From: Novosphingobium piscinae
GTDB lineage: Bacteria > Pseudomonadota > Alphaproteobacteria > Sphingomonadales > Sphingomonadaceae
Length of the DNA stretch: 64,000 nt
Assembly (NCBI RefSeq): GCF_014230355.1
Contig: NZ_JACLAX010000005.1
Span: 1-64,000, forward strand
Direction of reading: 5' to 3'
Shown: positions 16,837-26,117 of the stretch, piece by piece
Numbering within the stretch: position 1 is the stretch's first letter
How the letters are laid out: each line of letters opens with the position of its first letter
Notes under the pieces: generated by a model
Database searches by the model: none
Seen by the model: only the letters and a program-made list of their open reading frames with translations
Told to the model about the DNA's origin: nothing
Made by a program: the position numbers and the translations under genes

Positions 16837-18084
16837 ATGAATTGGCGTTCGGCGCGCGTACGCATCCTGCTGCTCGTGATGGTCGGGACGATCCTGAACT
16901 ACGTCGCGCGCAATTCGCTCGGGGCGCTTGCTCCGCAGCTCAAGACCGACCTGCAGATCACCACCGAGCAATACTCCTATGTGGTCGGCGCCTTCCAGCT
17001 GGCCTACACGCTGATGCAGCCGATCGGCGGCCTGCTGATCGACCGGATTGGCCTGACGGCTGGCTTCGCGCTGTTCGCGGTGGCCTGGAGCCTGGCCAAC
17101 ATGGCGCACGGGTTCGCCCGCGGCTGGCTCTCGCTGGCGGCCTTCCGCGGCCTGCTCGGGATGGCCGAGGCGGTGGTCATCCCGGCCGGGATGAAGACCA
17201 TCGGCGAATGGTTTCCCGACCGCGAGCGCTCGGTGGCGACCGGGTGGTTCAACGCCGGCACCGCCTTTGGCGCCGTGATCGCGCCGGTGATCGCCGCGCT
17301 GGTCGCCAAGACCTGGGGCTGGCAGGCCGCCTTCGTCGTCACCGGCGGAATGGGGCTGATCTTCGCCGCGGTCTGGTACCGTACCTATCGCTCGCCCGAG
17401 GTCGCCAGCTTTGTCTCGCCCGAAGAGCTGGCCGAGATCCAGGCCGGCCAGCGCCCGGTGCCGACCCAGGACACCTCGATGCGGGCGATCGTCAGCGCGC
17501 CCCGCTTCTGGGCGATCGCGGTGCCGCGTTTCCTGGCCGAGCCGGCCTGGCAGACCTTCAGCTTCTGGGTGCCGCTCTATTTCGCCAAGGAGCGCGGCTG
17601 GGACCTGACCGAGATCGCCCTGTTCGCCTGGGTGCCGTTCCTTGCGGCCGATGCCGGCGGGATCCTCGGCGGCTACCTCGCGCCCTGGCTGCAGCGCTGG
17701 CGCGGGCTGTCGCTGGAAGGCTCGCGCATCGCCGGTATCTGGATCGGCGCAGTGCTGATGATCGCCCCGGGCTGCGTCGGGCTGGTCGCCAGCCCCTATG
17801 CCGCGATCGCGCTGCTCGGGATCGGCGGCTTCGCCCACCAGGCGATCTCGGTGCTGATCAACACGCTCTCGGCCGATGTCTTCCCCAAGAACCACATCGC
17901 CAAGGCCAACGGGCTGGTGGGCATGTGCGGGTGGACCGGCGGGCTGCTGTTCTCGCTGCTGATCGGCCAGTTCGCCGACACGATCGGCTTCGCCCCGCTG
18001 TTCGCCTGCCTGGGCGTGTTCGACCTGCTGGGCGCGATCTGGCTGCTGGCGCTGCGCCGCCACCTGGCGGTCGCCAAGGCCTGA
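16837..18084 (+). CDS. MFS hexuronate transporter (ExuT/ACS family)
   Basis: A 415-residue inner-membrane protein with about 12 membrane segments, typical of the anion:cation symporter family: RILLLVMVGTILNYVARNSLGALAPQL at the N-terminus, the motif GGLLIDRIG, and GEWFPDRERSVATGWFNAGTAFG. AGGAG lies shortly before ATG 16837. It sits between manD and a glycosidase in the hexuronate locus, so glucuronate or galacturonate uptake is the likely role, driven by protons. Confidence 0.85.
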   Translation: MNWRSARVRILLLVMVGTILNYVARNSLGALAPQLKTDLQITTEQYSYVVGAFQLAYTLMQPIGGLLIDRIGLTAGFALFAVAWSLANMAHGFARGWLSLAAFRGLLGMAEAVVIPAGMKTIGEWFPDRERSVATGWFNAGTAFGAVIAPVIAALVAKTWGWQAAFVVTGGMGLIFAAVWYRTYRSPEVASFVSPEELAEIQAGQRPVPTQDTSMRAIVSAPRFWAIAVPRFLAEPAWQTFSFWVPLYFAKERGWDLTEIALFAWVPFLAADAGGILGGYLAPWLQRWRGLSLEGSRIAGIWIGAVLMIAPGCVGLVASPYAAIALLGIGGFAHQAISVLINTLSADVFPKNHIAKANGLVGMCGWTGGLLFSLLIGQFADTIGFAPLFACLGVFDLLGAIWLLALRRHLAVAKA

Positions 18085-18089
18085 CCCCC

Positions 18090-20522
18090 ATGACCGCTCC
18101 CCGCCGCGCCACCCTCTCCCGCCCGCCCCGCTTCGCGCTGACCGGCCGCGACGGCCCCCGCGTCACCCTCACCGCCGATACCGGCGCGGTGGCCCACCTG
18201 TTCGTTCTCGAGGAGGACGTGATGCGGGTGCTGCTGCTGGCAGACGGCACGGTCACCTCCCCGCCCAGCTGGACCATCGCCCCGGGACAGGACGACCTGC
18301 CCGAGCCCGGGCGCGACCGGCTCGACACCCGCGGCTTCGCCGCACCGGCTTTCGCGCTGGACGAGGACGATGCGGCGGGCCTGCTGGTCCTGACCACCGC
18401 GCGGCTGCGCCTGACCGTGGCGCTCACCGGCCTGCGCTGCACCTGGCACCAGCATGACGGCACCGGCTGGCAGCTGATCGCCGAGGACCGCCCGACCCAG
18501 GCCTACAACTTCGGCTGGTGGGACGAGGCGACCTATCACTACCTCAAGCGCCAGCCCGGCGAGCGCCACTATGGCCTGGGCGAGCGCAGCGGCCCGCTCG
18601 ACCGCAGCGGACGGCGGCTTCGGCTGACCAATCTGGACTGCATGGGCTACGACGCGGAAGCCGACGATCCGCTCTACAAGGCGATCCCCTGGGTCCTGAC
18701 CGTCAATGCCGCCGGTCAGGCGCACGGCCTGTTCTATGACACCCTGGCCGATCCGGTGTTCGATTTCGGGCACGAGCATTCCAACTACCACCCGCACTAC
18801 CGCTACATGCGCGCCGCGAGCGGCGATCTCGACTATTACATCGTCGCCGGACCCGATGCGGCCGAGGTGGTCCGCCGCTTCACCTGGCTGACCGGCCGCC
18901 CCGCGCTGATGCCGCGCTGGGCCGTGGGCTACTCCGGCTCGACCATGACCTATACCGACGCGCCCAATGCGCAGGAGCGGATGGGCGAGTTCCTCGAGGG
19001 GCTGGCGCGGCACGACATTCCCTGCACCTCGTTCCACCTCTCCTCGGGCTACACCTCGATCGGCGACAAGCGCTACGTGTTCCACTGGAACACCGACAAG
19101 TTCCCCGACGCCCGCGGGTTCGTGGCGAGCTACGCCGCGGCCGGGGTCGAGCTGGTGCCCAACATCAAGCCGGCGTTGCTGCTGTCGCACCCGCGCTACG
19201 CCGAGCTGGCGGCCAAGGGCTGGTTCGTCAGCGATGCCGAAGGGCAGCCGGTGGAATGCCTGTTCTGGGACGAACTGGGCAGCTACATCGATTTCACCAA
19301 TCCCGCGGCCGCGGAGTGGTGGCGCGGGCAGGTCACCGCGCAGTTGCTCGACTACGGCATCCGCGCCACCTGGAACGACAACAACGAATACGAGATCTGG
19401 GACCGCCGCGCGGTCTTCGCCGGGTTCGGGCAGCCCCGCCTGGCGGCGGCCGAGCGTCCGGTCCAGACCCTGCTGATGATGCGCGCCTCGCGTCAGGCGC
19501 AGATCGCCTTCCGCCCGGACGAGCGGCCCTACCTGGTCACCCGCAGCGGCATGGCCGGAATGCAGCGCTATGCCCAGACCTGGTCGGGCGACAATTTCAC
19601 CGCCTGGAAGACGCTGCGCTTCAACCAGAAGATGGGGCTGGGACTGGCGCTTTCGGGGGTGTCGAACACCGGGCACGATATCGGTGGCTTCGCCGGCCCC
19701 GCGCCCGAACCCGAACTGCTGCTGCGCTGGGTCCAGGCGGGCATCATGATGCCGCGCTTCTCGATCCACAGCTGGAACACCGACGGCACGGTCAACGAGC
19801 CCTGGATGTATCCCGCGGCGACCCCGGCGATCGTCGGAATGATGCAGCTGCGCCATGCCCTGGTTCCGCTGCTGCACGATCTGTTGTGGCGGCATCACGC
19901 GCGGTTCGAGCCGGTGACCCGGCCGCTGTGGCTCGACTTTCCCGGGGATCCCGCGGCGTGGCGCGATGGCGACGCCTATCTGCTTGGGCCCGACCTGCTG
20001 GTCGCCCCGGCGCTGGACGCCGGGGTCACCGAGGTGGCGGTCTATCTCCCGGCCGGCCCTCGCTGGATCGACCTGCGCGACGACCGCACCTGGCAGGGCG
20101 GCCAGACCGTCAGCCTCGCCGCGCCCTGCACCGGGCTCCCGCCGCTGCTGGCGCGCGAAGGGTCGGCCCACCTGCTCGACCTGTCGCCCCCCGGTTTCGC
20201 GCCGGCCACGGCGCGGTCGGCCGTGCTGATCCTGCCCCCGGCCGGAACCGGCGGGTTCGCCTGGAGCGGCTTCGACGAGCGCGGTGCGGACTGGCCCGAC
20301 CCGGCGCAGCCGCCGCTGTGGTCGCTGACCGTGACCTGCAATCCCGCGACGATCGCGATCACCGCACGTTGGACGGGCACGACCCCGCCTCCGACCGACC
20401 GGCTCGACCTGATCCTTCCCGCCGCCGAGCACCGCGCGGTGACGGTCAACGGCCGGCCCGCCGCATTCACCCCCGCCGAGGTGCTGGGCGTGACCCGGCG
20501 CCTGGCCAGTTGCCCCGTCTGA
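18090..20522 (+). CDS. Glycoside hydrolase family 31 enzyme
   Basis: An 810-residue protein without an obvious signal peptide. It has an N-terminal beta-sandwich, then the GH31 barrel with nucleophile D430 (ATWNDNNEYEIW) and acid/base D501 (RYAQTWSGDNFTAW), and a C-terminal beta domain (YLLGPDLLVAPAL). The frame stays open upstream through manD and exuT, but the gene starts at ATG 18090, five bases after the transporter stop. GH31 enzymes are retaining alpha-glycosidases or alpha-xylosidases. Placement behind the hexuronate transporter suggests a cytoplasmic alpha-linked uronide-containing oligosaccharide; the exact substrate is unknown. Confidence 0.88.
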   Translation: MTAPRRATLSRPPRFALTGRDGPRVTLTADTGAVAHLFVLEEDVMRVLLLADGTVTSPPSWTIAPGQDDLPEPGRDRLDTRGFAAPAFALDEDDAAGLLVLTTARLRLTVALTGLRCTWHQHDGTGWQLIAEDRPTQAYNFGWWDEATYHYLKRQPGERHYGLGERSGPLDRSGRRLRLTNLDCMGYDAEADDPLYKAIPWVLTVNAAGQAHGLFYDTLADPVFDFGHEHSNYHPHYRYMRAASGDLDYYIVAGPDAAEVVRRFTWLTGRPALMPRWAVGYSGSTMTYTDAPNAQERMGEFLEGLARHDIPCTSFHLSSGYTSIGDKRYVFHWNTDKFPDARGFVASYAAAGVELVPNIKPALLLSHPRYAELAAKGWFVSDAEGQPVECLFWDELGSYIDFTNPAAAEWWRGQVTAQLLDYGIRATWNDNNEYEIWDRRAVFAGFGQPRLAAAERPVQTLLMMRASRQAQIAFRPDERPYLVTRSGMAGMQRYAQTWSGDNFTAWKTLRFNQKMGLGLALSGVSNTGHDIGGFAGPAPEPELLLRWVQAGIMMPRFSIHSWNTDGTVNEPWMYPAATPAIVGMMQLRHALVPLLHDLLWRHHARFEPVTRPLWLDFPGDPAAWRDGDAYLLGPDLLVAPALDAGVTEVAVYLPAGPRWIDLRDDRTWQGGQTVSLAAPCTGLPPLLAREGSAHLLDLSPPGFAPATARSAVLILPPAGTGGFAWSGFDERGADWPDPAQPPLWSLTVTCNPATIAITARWTGTTPPPTDRLDLILPAAEHRAVTVNGRPAAFTPAEVLGVTRRLASCPV

Positions 20523-20531
20523 GCAAAAGGA

Positions 20532-20566
20532 AGCCGGCCAAACCTGTCAGACAGGCTTGGCCGGCT
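20532..20566 (-). terminator. Terminator of the TonB receptor/GUS/esterase operon
   Basis: Arms AGCCGGCCAA (20532-20541) and TTGGCCGGCT (20557-20566), with inner CCTGT/ACAGG pairing. On the minus strand the stem is followed by TTCCTTTTGC. It may also slow plus-strand readthrough from the convergent GH31 gene. Confidence 0.7.
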
Positions 20567-20600
20567 CGAGGACTGCCAGAGGCAGGGTGAAACCGGTGGG

Positions 20601-21584
20601 CTAACGGCCAGAGAGCAGGCCGTTGGCCTTGAGCCACAGCGCATACTGATCGAACCAGGCATCGCTGGTCGTGCCGTTGGGGTGCGAGGCGAAGCCGTGC
20701 CCGCCCGCGCTGTAAAGGTGGAACTCCACCCCGCTGCCGGCCTTGCGCCAGGCGTCGATCAGGCCAAGGTCCTGGCTCTTGAAGAAGCGGTCGTCGGCGG
20801 CGAGTGCCGCGAACAGCGGCGGCGCCCCTGCCGGTACCGGAGCGCTCCCGGTCGGGCCATAGATCATGCCAACGAAGTCCGGCCGGGTATCGGGCTGGTT
20901 GGCCAGGGTCTGCGCCAGCACGGTGATGGCGCCGGCCGAAAATCCCAGCACGCCAAGCCGCTTGGGATCGACCCGCCATTCCGCCGCGCGCGCGCGGACC
21001 AGCCGGATTGCCGATTGCACATCGGCCACGGCATGGGGCACCACCTCGAGCGGTGCCGGACCACCCTTGACGAACAGCCCGGTGAGCGCGGCCTTGAACC
21101 CGGCAAAACCGCCGGTGAGCGGCGCGGTGCGGTACTTGACGATGAACACCCGCACGCCCAGCCGATCGAGCTTGCGCGCAACGTCATAGCCTTCATTGTC
21201 CATCGCCAGGAACTGGAAGCCACCACCGGGTACCAGCAGCACGGCCGGGGCTGTGCGATCGGCCGGGAGCGAGCTCGGCACCGGCACCAGCATGGGCTGG
21301 CTGACATTGTAGGCGATCCGCTGGTCGGGCGTCTGCTGTGCCCAGGCCTCGGCCTGCCCGCCGGGCAGCGTGGTGCCGAGCGGCAGCACCACGGCGCCCG
21401 GCTCGGCCGGCACGGCGATGGGCTGGATCAGGTCCACCCAGCTTCCGGGCGCCGGTGCCGGGCTGACGGGAGCCGTCGTGGCGGGCGCTTGCGCCTGCAG
21501 CGGAACCGACAGCGCCAGTGCCGCGAGGGCCAGCACCGACCCTGCGCGTTGAGACCAAGGGCGCCGAGACGAGGCCGGGTTCAT
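20601..21584 (-). CDS. Secreted alpha/beta hydrolase (carbohydrate esterase-like)
   Basis: A 327-residue protein with a signal peptide (about residues 1-32, VLALAALALSVPLQAQA). It has an alpha/beta-hydrolase core with oxyanion loop LVPGGGFQF, nucleophile elbow GFSAGA, acid region ALAADDRFF and catalytic His in SAGGHGF. This resembles the BD-FAE/acetyl-xylan-esterase-like group that deacylates plant glycans. Its start overlaps the beta-glucuronidase stop (ATGA), so both are made from one message, consistent with removing acyl groups from uronide substrates in the periplasm. Confidence 0.8.
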   Translation of the reverse strand: MNPASSRRPWSQRAGSVLALAALALSVPLQAQAPATTAPVSPAPAPGSWVDLIQPIAVPAEPGAVVLPLGTTLPGGQAEAWAQQTPDQRIAYNVSQPMLVPVPSSLPADRTAPAVLLVPGGGFQFLAMDNEGYDVARKLDRLGVRVFIVKYRTAPLTGGFAGFKAALTGLFVKGGPAPLEVVPHAVADVQSAIRLVRARAAEWRVDPKRLGVLGFSAGAITVLAQTLANQPDTRPDFVGMIYGPTGSAPVPAGAPPLFAALAADDRFFKSQDLGLIDAWRKAGSGVEFHLYSAGGHGFASHPNGTTSDAWFDQYALWLKANGLLSGR

Positions 21585-23485
21585 CGCGCGCCCACGGCCG
21601 CCTTGCGGGCATAATAATCCGCCAGCACGGCGAAGGCCTGCTTGCGCACGCCGGTTTCGGAGATCAGCCCCTTGCGGTTCCAGCCTTGCTGGAAATCCGG
21701 GTTCTGGCGGCGGGGCGAGCGAAAGTCCTTGAGGATCCAGGGTGACATGCCGCGCAGTGTAGGCACCCGATCAGCCATTTCCAGCGTCTTGCGATAGAAT
21801 TCCGCCTGGAACTCCTCCGAGAACTTCTGCTGCCGGTCGGGGCTGTGGAATCCGGCCTTGGCATCGGCGCCAAACTCCGAGAACACCAGCGGCTTGTCTG
21901 CCGGAACGCGCCAGACGCTGCCCGGCAGATCGGTCAGGCGATCCTGCGTGTACCAGCCGTTGTACGTGTTGATCGAAAGGACATCGAGATCGGCGGCCAG
22001 CGGATCGACCATGGTCATGGTCGGCACCGCCGCCGCGCGATCGCGCTCGACCAGCAGCGCCGCGCTGACCAGTCGCGTATCGTCCAGCCGGCGCGTGTCG
22101 CTGACCAGGGTGCGCAGGAAGGCATTGCGCGCCTCGCTCACCGGGGTCTCGTTGGCGACGCTCCAGATCACCACCGAGGCGCGGTTACGGTCGCGCAGGA
22201 TGTTCTCGGCCAGCATGTTGCGCGCGGTCGCAAGGGTCGCCGGGTTGTCCCACGCCACCATCCAGTAGACCGGCACCTCGCTCCACACGAGCAGGCCCAG
22301 CTCATCCGCCGCGCGGGTCATCACCTCGGAATGGGGATAGTGCGACAGGCGCACATAGTTGCCGTTCAGGCCGGTCTTGATCTCGCCCAGCAGCGCGCGC
22401 GCGTTGGCCGGCGTGATGATCCGCGCCGGATTGGCCCCGATCTCTTCTTCGTGCATCGAGATGCCACGCAGGAACAACGGCTTGCCGTTCAGCAGCAGAT
22501 CCGGACCACGGCGTTCGATGGTCCGGAAGCCGATGCGGTCGCGCCAGCGGTCATCCCCGGCGCTGAGCGTCACGTCATAGAGCCGGGGCTGTTCGGGCGA
22601 CCAGCGCACCAGCGCACGCGGTGCGGTCATGGTCGCGCGCCAGGTTCCCATCGCGTCGGTCTTGCCGGCCAGCTCGAGCTTCAGCTCGCCGATGGCGAGA
22701 CGGACCGGAGCATTGGCCGCGGCCGGACCCCTGAGCCGGGCCTCGACCGCCAGCTTGCCGTCGCGCGTCAGCCGCACCCAGGCATCGTCGACGTAGGTCT
22801 CCGGGGTCTGGACCAGGCGGACCTCGCGGGTGATCCCGCCATAGTTTTCCCAGTCGGTCACCGGCGGCGGCACAGTGGCCGCGGTCGCGGCGGAATCGAC
22901 CCCGATGGTGATCTGGTTCTCGCCGTCGCGCAGCGCCGTGGTCGCCTCGAAGGCGAAGGGCGTGAAGCCGCCTTCATGACGCCCGAGCGGCTGGCCGTTG
23001 AGATAGACCACCGTGGCATAGTTGGCCGCGCCGAAGCGCAGGAAGGTACGCCCCTTGCGGCCCGGCGCGACGGTGAAGCTGCGCTGGTACCAGACCAGGC
23101 CCTGATAGTGCCGCAACTCGGGGGTAGCCGCCAGCCACGAGCCAGGCAGCTGTGCCGCAGGCGAATGGGCCAGGTCGAACTCGAACAGCGTGCGGTTGTC
23201 CTCGGCCATGGCCTTGCGGACATCGACGTCGAGCCAGCGTTGCTGGCCGCGGTCAGGGGTCTCGCCGTGGAAACCGGCAATGCCCGAGCGGTAGGGATCG
23301 ATCGAATAGCGCCATTCGCCCGACAGGTCGGTGCCCTCGCGCAGATCGGCGGCGACCAGCAGCGGCTCGGTCGCGGCGGTGGCCAGTGGCAGCCGAGCGG
23401 CGGGAGACTGGGCCAGCGCGGCCCCCGACGCAGCCAAGCCAGCCGCCGCCAGACAAACGAAACGCCCCAGACTGCCGTAGCGCAT
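21581..23485 (-). CDS. GH2 beta-glucuronidase, exported
   Basis: About 634 residues starting MRYGSLGRF, with a signal peptide ending near ALAQ. The GH2 layout is: sugar-binding domain (GLVWYQRSF...YVDDAW), an immunoglobulin-like domain, then the catalytic barrel with acid/base E446 (WSVANETPV) and nucleophile E537 (LVFSEFGADA). Residues 603-605 are N-R-K in GWNRKGLI, the NxK motif that binds the uronate carboxylate and marks beta-glucuronidases within GH2. GGAGG sits eight bases before ATG 23485 and decides it over ATG 23491 and 23500. It would release glucuronate in the periplasm for the transporter and UxaC pathway nearby. Confidence 0.87.
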   Translation of the reverse strand: MRYGSLGRFVCLAAAGLAASGAALAQSPAARLPLATAATEPLLVAADLREGTDLSGEWRYSIDPYRSGIAGFHGETPDRGQQRWLDVDVRKAMAEDNRTLFEFDLAHSPAAQLPGSWLAATPELRHYQGLVWYQRSFTVAPGRKGRTFLRFGAANYATVVYLNGQPLGRHEGGFTPFAFEATTALRDGENQITIGVDSAATAATVPPPVTDWENYGGITREVRLVQTPETYVDDAWVRLTRDGKLAVEARLRGPAAANAPVRLAIGELKLELAGKTDAMGTWRATMTAPRALVRWSPEQPRLYDVTLSAGDDRWRDRIGFRTIERRGPDLLLNGKPLFLRGISMHEEEIGANPARIITPANARALLGEIKTGLNGNYVRLSHYPHSEVMTRAADELGLLVWSEVPVYWMVAWDNPATLATARNMLAENILRDRNRASVVIWSVANETPVSEARNAFLRTLVSDTRRLDDTRLVSAALLVERDRAAAVPTMTMVDPLAADLDVLSINTYNGWYTQDRLTDLPGSVWRVPADKPLVFSEFGADAKAGFHSPDRQQKFSEEFQAEFYRKTLEMADRVPTLRGMSPWILKDFRSPRRQNPDFQQGWNRKGLISETGVRKQAFAVLADYYARKAAVGAR

Positions 23486-23558
23486 GCACATCGCCTCCAT
23501 CTTCCACGGCCTCCGCGGCTGACGGCGGAGTGCCTTACTGGTCGGACCCGCAACGCAT

Positions 23559-23594
23559 CCGGCCGGAGCGGGGTTCCGTTCCCGCTCCAGCCGG
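23559..23594 (-). other. Stable intercistronic hairpin between TonB receptor and beta-glucuronidase
   Basis: Minus-strand arms of 14 bp (CCGGCTGGAGCGGG and CCCGCTCCGGCCGG) pair with one G-T wobble around an 8-base loop. No T run follows, so it is more likely an mRNA-stabilising or partial attenuation structure behind the highly expressed receptor message. Confidence 0.45.
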
Positions 23595-23604
23595 CCCGTG
23601 CGGC

Positions 23605-25863
23605 TTAGTAGTTCAGGTTGAAGCGGATTCCGCCATAGCGGCGGAAGTCACGCGGCAGCAGCACCTGGGTGGCCTGGTTGTTGCCCCAGTTGCCCGCACT
23701 GTTGGCCAGCGAAGGGAAGTACTCCTGGTCGAACAGATTGTTGACGAAGGCGGTGACCTCCCACTTGCGATCCTCGTCGCGCACGCCGAGGCCCAGGTTC
23801 ACGATCGAATAGGCTGGCTGGAACGTCTCGGGATCGCGCGCCACATAGAACACGCTGCTGGTATGCTGCCAGTTGGCCTGGACCACGCCGCGCAGCGTAT
23901 CGGTGAGCGACGGGGTAAACTCCGCCCCGATCGAGAACTTGAACTCGGGGGCCTGGACCGCCCGCTCGCCGGTCAGGTTCTGGCGCGAAGGCTGACCTGC
24001 CACGGTGGTGCAGCCCTGTGCCGCGGTCTGCAGCGGGAAGCACGGCGCAACCGGGAAGTCGGTGTAGGTCGCGTCGAGGATCGCGAACGAACCATTGATG
24101 CTGAACGTGTCGTTCGGCCGGACCAGGGTGTCGATCTCGACGCCTTTGGTGGACAGCTTGCCGACGTTGGTGAGGCGGAAGTTGGCCGTGCCATCGGCCA
24201 GGGTCTCGATGGTCTGGGCCTGCAGGTTGCGATAGGCGGTGTCGAACAGGGTGACATTGAGCGTAACCTTGCGGTCGAACAGCTGGCTGCGGATGCCGAC
24301 CTCGATATCGCGCGACTTCTCGGGCTTGATCGGCCCGGCGGCGGCGCGGTTGTTGTTGAAGCCGGTGGTCAGGTCGTAGGTCTGGCCCTTGTAGCCGGTC
24401 GAGACCGTGCCGAACACGTTCACCGTCGGGCTGAACTCGTACTTGAGGCTCGCCCGCCAGGTCGCCGCGGTGTCCGAGGCGTTGCCCGACCAGGTGCCGA
24501 CCGGGGCGGCGCGGCTGGTGAAGGCATAACGGATCTTCTCGTTCTGCAGACGGGCCCCGCCGGTCAGCGTGGCATTGGGCATGAACTCCCAGTCGGCCTG
24601 GACGAACCCGGCGATCTGGTCCGACTTCGAATAGGCCGTCCAGTCGGCCAGCGAGAAGGCCGGACCGCGCAGGAACGGCCGGTCGAAGCGGACCGAGGCG
24701 TAGTAGGCACCCAGCGTGTAACGGAACGGCTGGTCACCCGGCGACAGCAGGCGGAACTCCTGGGTGAACAGCTTCGACTTGAACGCACCGACCTGGATGT
24801 TCGCGCCAACCGCCGCGGTCGAGGACGTGTCGTCCTGGTCGAGGAAGTCGTCGAGGCGGAACTTGTCGTAGGAGGTGATCGAGACCAGCGAATGGTTACC
24901 CAGCTCGAACTCGCCGCGCAGGTTGCCACCCCAGCCGCTGTAGCTGGTGCTGGCCGGGAAGTTGTTGCTGATGGTCTGGTTGTCCTCGTTGATCACCACG
25001 CCCGGCAGGGTGACCGCGGGAGTGAGGCCCGCAGTGCCGCGCAGCAGGGCATTGGCACCCATCCGCACGAACGGACGGCCCACCGTGGTATCGCCCTTGA
25101 GGTAGTTCGCGGTCAGCGTCAGGCTGGCCGTATCACTGGGCTCCCAGCGGAGCTTGGCGCGGGTGTTGAAGGTCTGGTTGCCGTTGACCTTCTGGTTGTT
25201 GAAGAGGTTACGGACGTTGCCGTCCCACTTCGAATAGCTGCCCGACAGCACGTAGCCGAGGGTTTCGCCCAGCGGGCCGGAGGCGCTGAAGTTGGCGCCG
25301 ACCTCGCCGTCGGTCGTGCCCGTGCCGTTGACGCGGATGTTGAACGTGTCGGTCGGACCGCGGGTGATGATGTTGATGAGGCCGGCGGAGGCCGACTTGC
25401 CGTAGAGGGTCGACTGCGGACCGCGCAGCACCTCGATCCGCTCCACGTCGGGCAGGTCGGTGAAGGCCCGGGCCTGGAAGGCCAGCGGCACCTCGTCGAC
25501 CAGCACGGCGACGCTGGGCTCGACGCCGATGCCGAAGGCGAAGGTACCGACGCCGCGCAGCGAAACGTTGGCATTGACCGGATGCTCGGCGGGACGGATC
25601 GTCAGCGAGGGCGACAGCTTGGTCAGATCCTGGAACTGGCGCACGCCGGCGGCCTGCAGCTGGCTGGGGCTGAGCACCGACACCGCGAGCGGCACCTGCT
25701 GGACGTTCTCGGCGCGCTTCTGCGCGGTCACGATGATCTCACCGGTGTCGGAGGCGTCCGCGCCACCCGCCGCGGGGCTGCTCTGAGCCATAGCCGGCTG
25801 AGCGGCGATCGTCAGGCCGATGGCCAGCGCGGCCCGACCCACGGTGTTGCGAAGCTTCATCAT
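23605..25863 (-). CDS. TonB-dependent receptor, probably for glucuronides
   Basis: About 752 residues with a signal peptide (ending near QPAMAQ), the TonB-box-like EIIVTAQKRAENVQ, a plug (VEPSVAVLVDEVPLAFQAR, ERIEVLRGPQSTLYGKSASAGLINI) and a barrel ending FRRYGGIRFNLNY. ATG 25863 is preferred to 25869 because GAGGG lies 6 bases before it. The beta-glucuronidase and esterase genes follow on the same strand, pointing to uptake of acylated or aryl glucuronides or uronate oligosaccharides. Two GntR-type operator candidates (25926, 26085) lie upstream and link it to the hexuronate regulon. Confidence 0.9.
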   Translation of the reverse strand: MMKLRNTVGRAALAIGLTIAAQPAMAQSSPAAGGADASDTGEIIVTAQKRAENVQQVPLAVSVLSPSQLQAAGVRQFQDLTKLSPSLTIRPAEHPVNANVSLRGVGTFAFGIGVEPSVAVLVDEVPLAFQARAFTDLPDVERIEVLRGPQSTLYGKSASAGLINIITRGPTDTFNIRVNGTGTTDGEVGANFSASGPLGETLGYVLSGSYSKWDGNVRNLFNNQKVNGNQTFNTRAKLRWEPSDTASLTLTANYLKGDTTVGRPFVRMGANALLRGTAGLTPAVTLPGVVINEDNQTISNNFPASTSYSGWGGNLRGEFELGNHSLVSITSYDKFRLDDFLDQDDTSSTAAVGANIQVGAFKSKLFTQEFRLLSPGDQPFRYTLGAYYASVRFDRPFLRGPAFSLADWTAYSKSDQIAGFVQADWEFMPNATLTGGARLQNEKIRYAFTSRAAPVGTWSGNASDTAATWRASLKYEFSPTVNVFGTVSTGYKGQTYDLTTGFNNNRAAAGPIKPEKSRDIEVGIRSQLFDRKVTLNVTLFDTAYRNLQAQTIETLADGTANFRLTNVGKLSTKGVEIDTLVRPNDTFSINGSFAILDATYTDFPVAPCFPLQTAAQGCTTVAGQPSRQNLTGERAVQAPEFKFSIGAEFTPSLTDTLRGVVQANWQHTSSVFYVARDPETFQPAYSIVNLGLGVRDEDRKWEVTAFVNNLFDQEYFPSLANSAGNWGNNQATQVLLPRDFRRYGGIRFNLNY

Positions 25864-25925
25864 GTCCATCCCTCATCCACGCACATTGGGCTTCCGGTCA
25901 GGAAGTCGGGATCGGTCATACAAAA

Positions 25926-25936
25926 TGGCCTGACCA
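25926..25936. promoter_or_regulatory. GntR-type operator candidate, site 2 (TonB receptor promoter)
   Basis: TGGCCTGACCA differs by one base from site 1 beside the gntR gene, within a shared AAAATGGCCT-ACCA context. It lies 63 bp upstream of the receptor start in an AT-rich stretch. Confidence 0.5.
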
Positions 25937-26084
25937 AATGCAAGCCGGGACCCCTGCTTGGCGCAAAATTTGGTCTACCGCGCAAAACCATTTTTTATTT
26001 CAATGGTTTATGAGCAAAGAATAGCCGATGAAGCGGTACCAGGCCCGGTTCAGCCCAAGCTGGAGGGCCGCATCACTCGCTAAT

Positions 26085-26095
26085 TGGTCAATCCA
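26085..26095. promoter_or_regulatory. GntR-type operator candidate, site 3
   Basis: On the minus strand this reads TGGATTGACCA, matching nine of eleven bases of site 2. It lies 222 bp upstream of the TonB receptor start and just beyond the glpK stop. Confidence 0.4.
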
Positions 26096-26117
26096 GTTGT
26101 GCGAAGGCCAGGACTGC

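Noticed and set aside
16620..18089. Upstream in-frame extension of the first GH31 gene (to 1300 codons)
   Set aside because: It runs through manD and the transporter in another frame; the GH31 protein begins at ATG 18090.
17796..20432. 878-codon minus-strand open frame
   Set aside because: Shadow of the GH31 gene, without recognisable domains.
23152..26013. 953-codon plus-strand open frame
   Set aside because: Shadow of the second TonB receptor and beta-glucuronidase genes.
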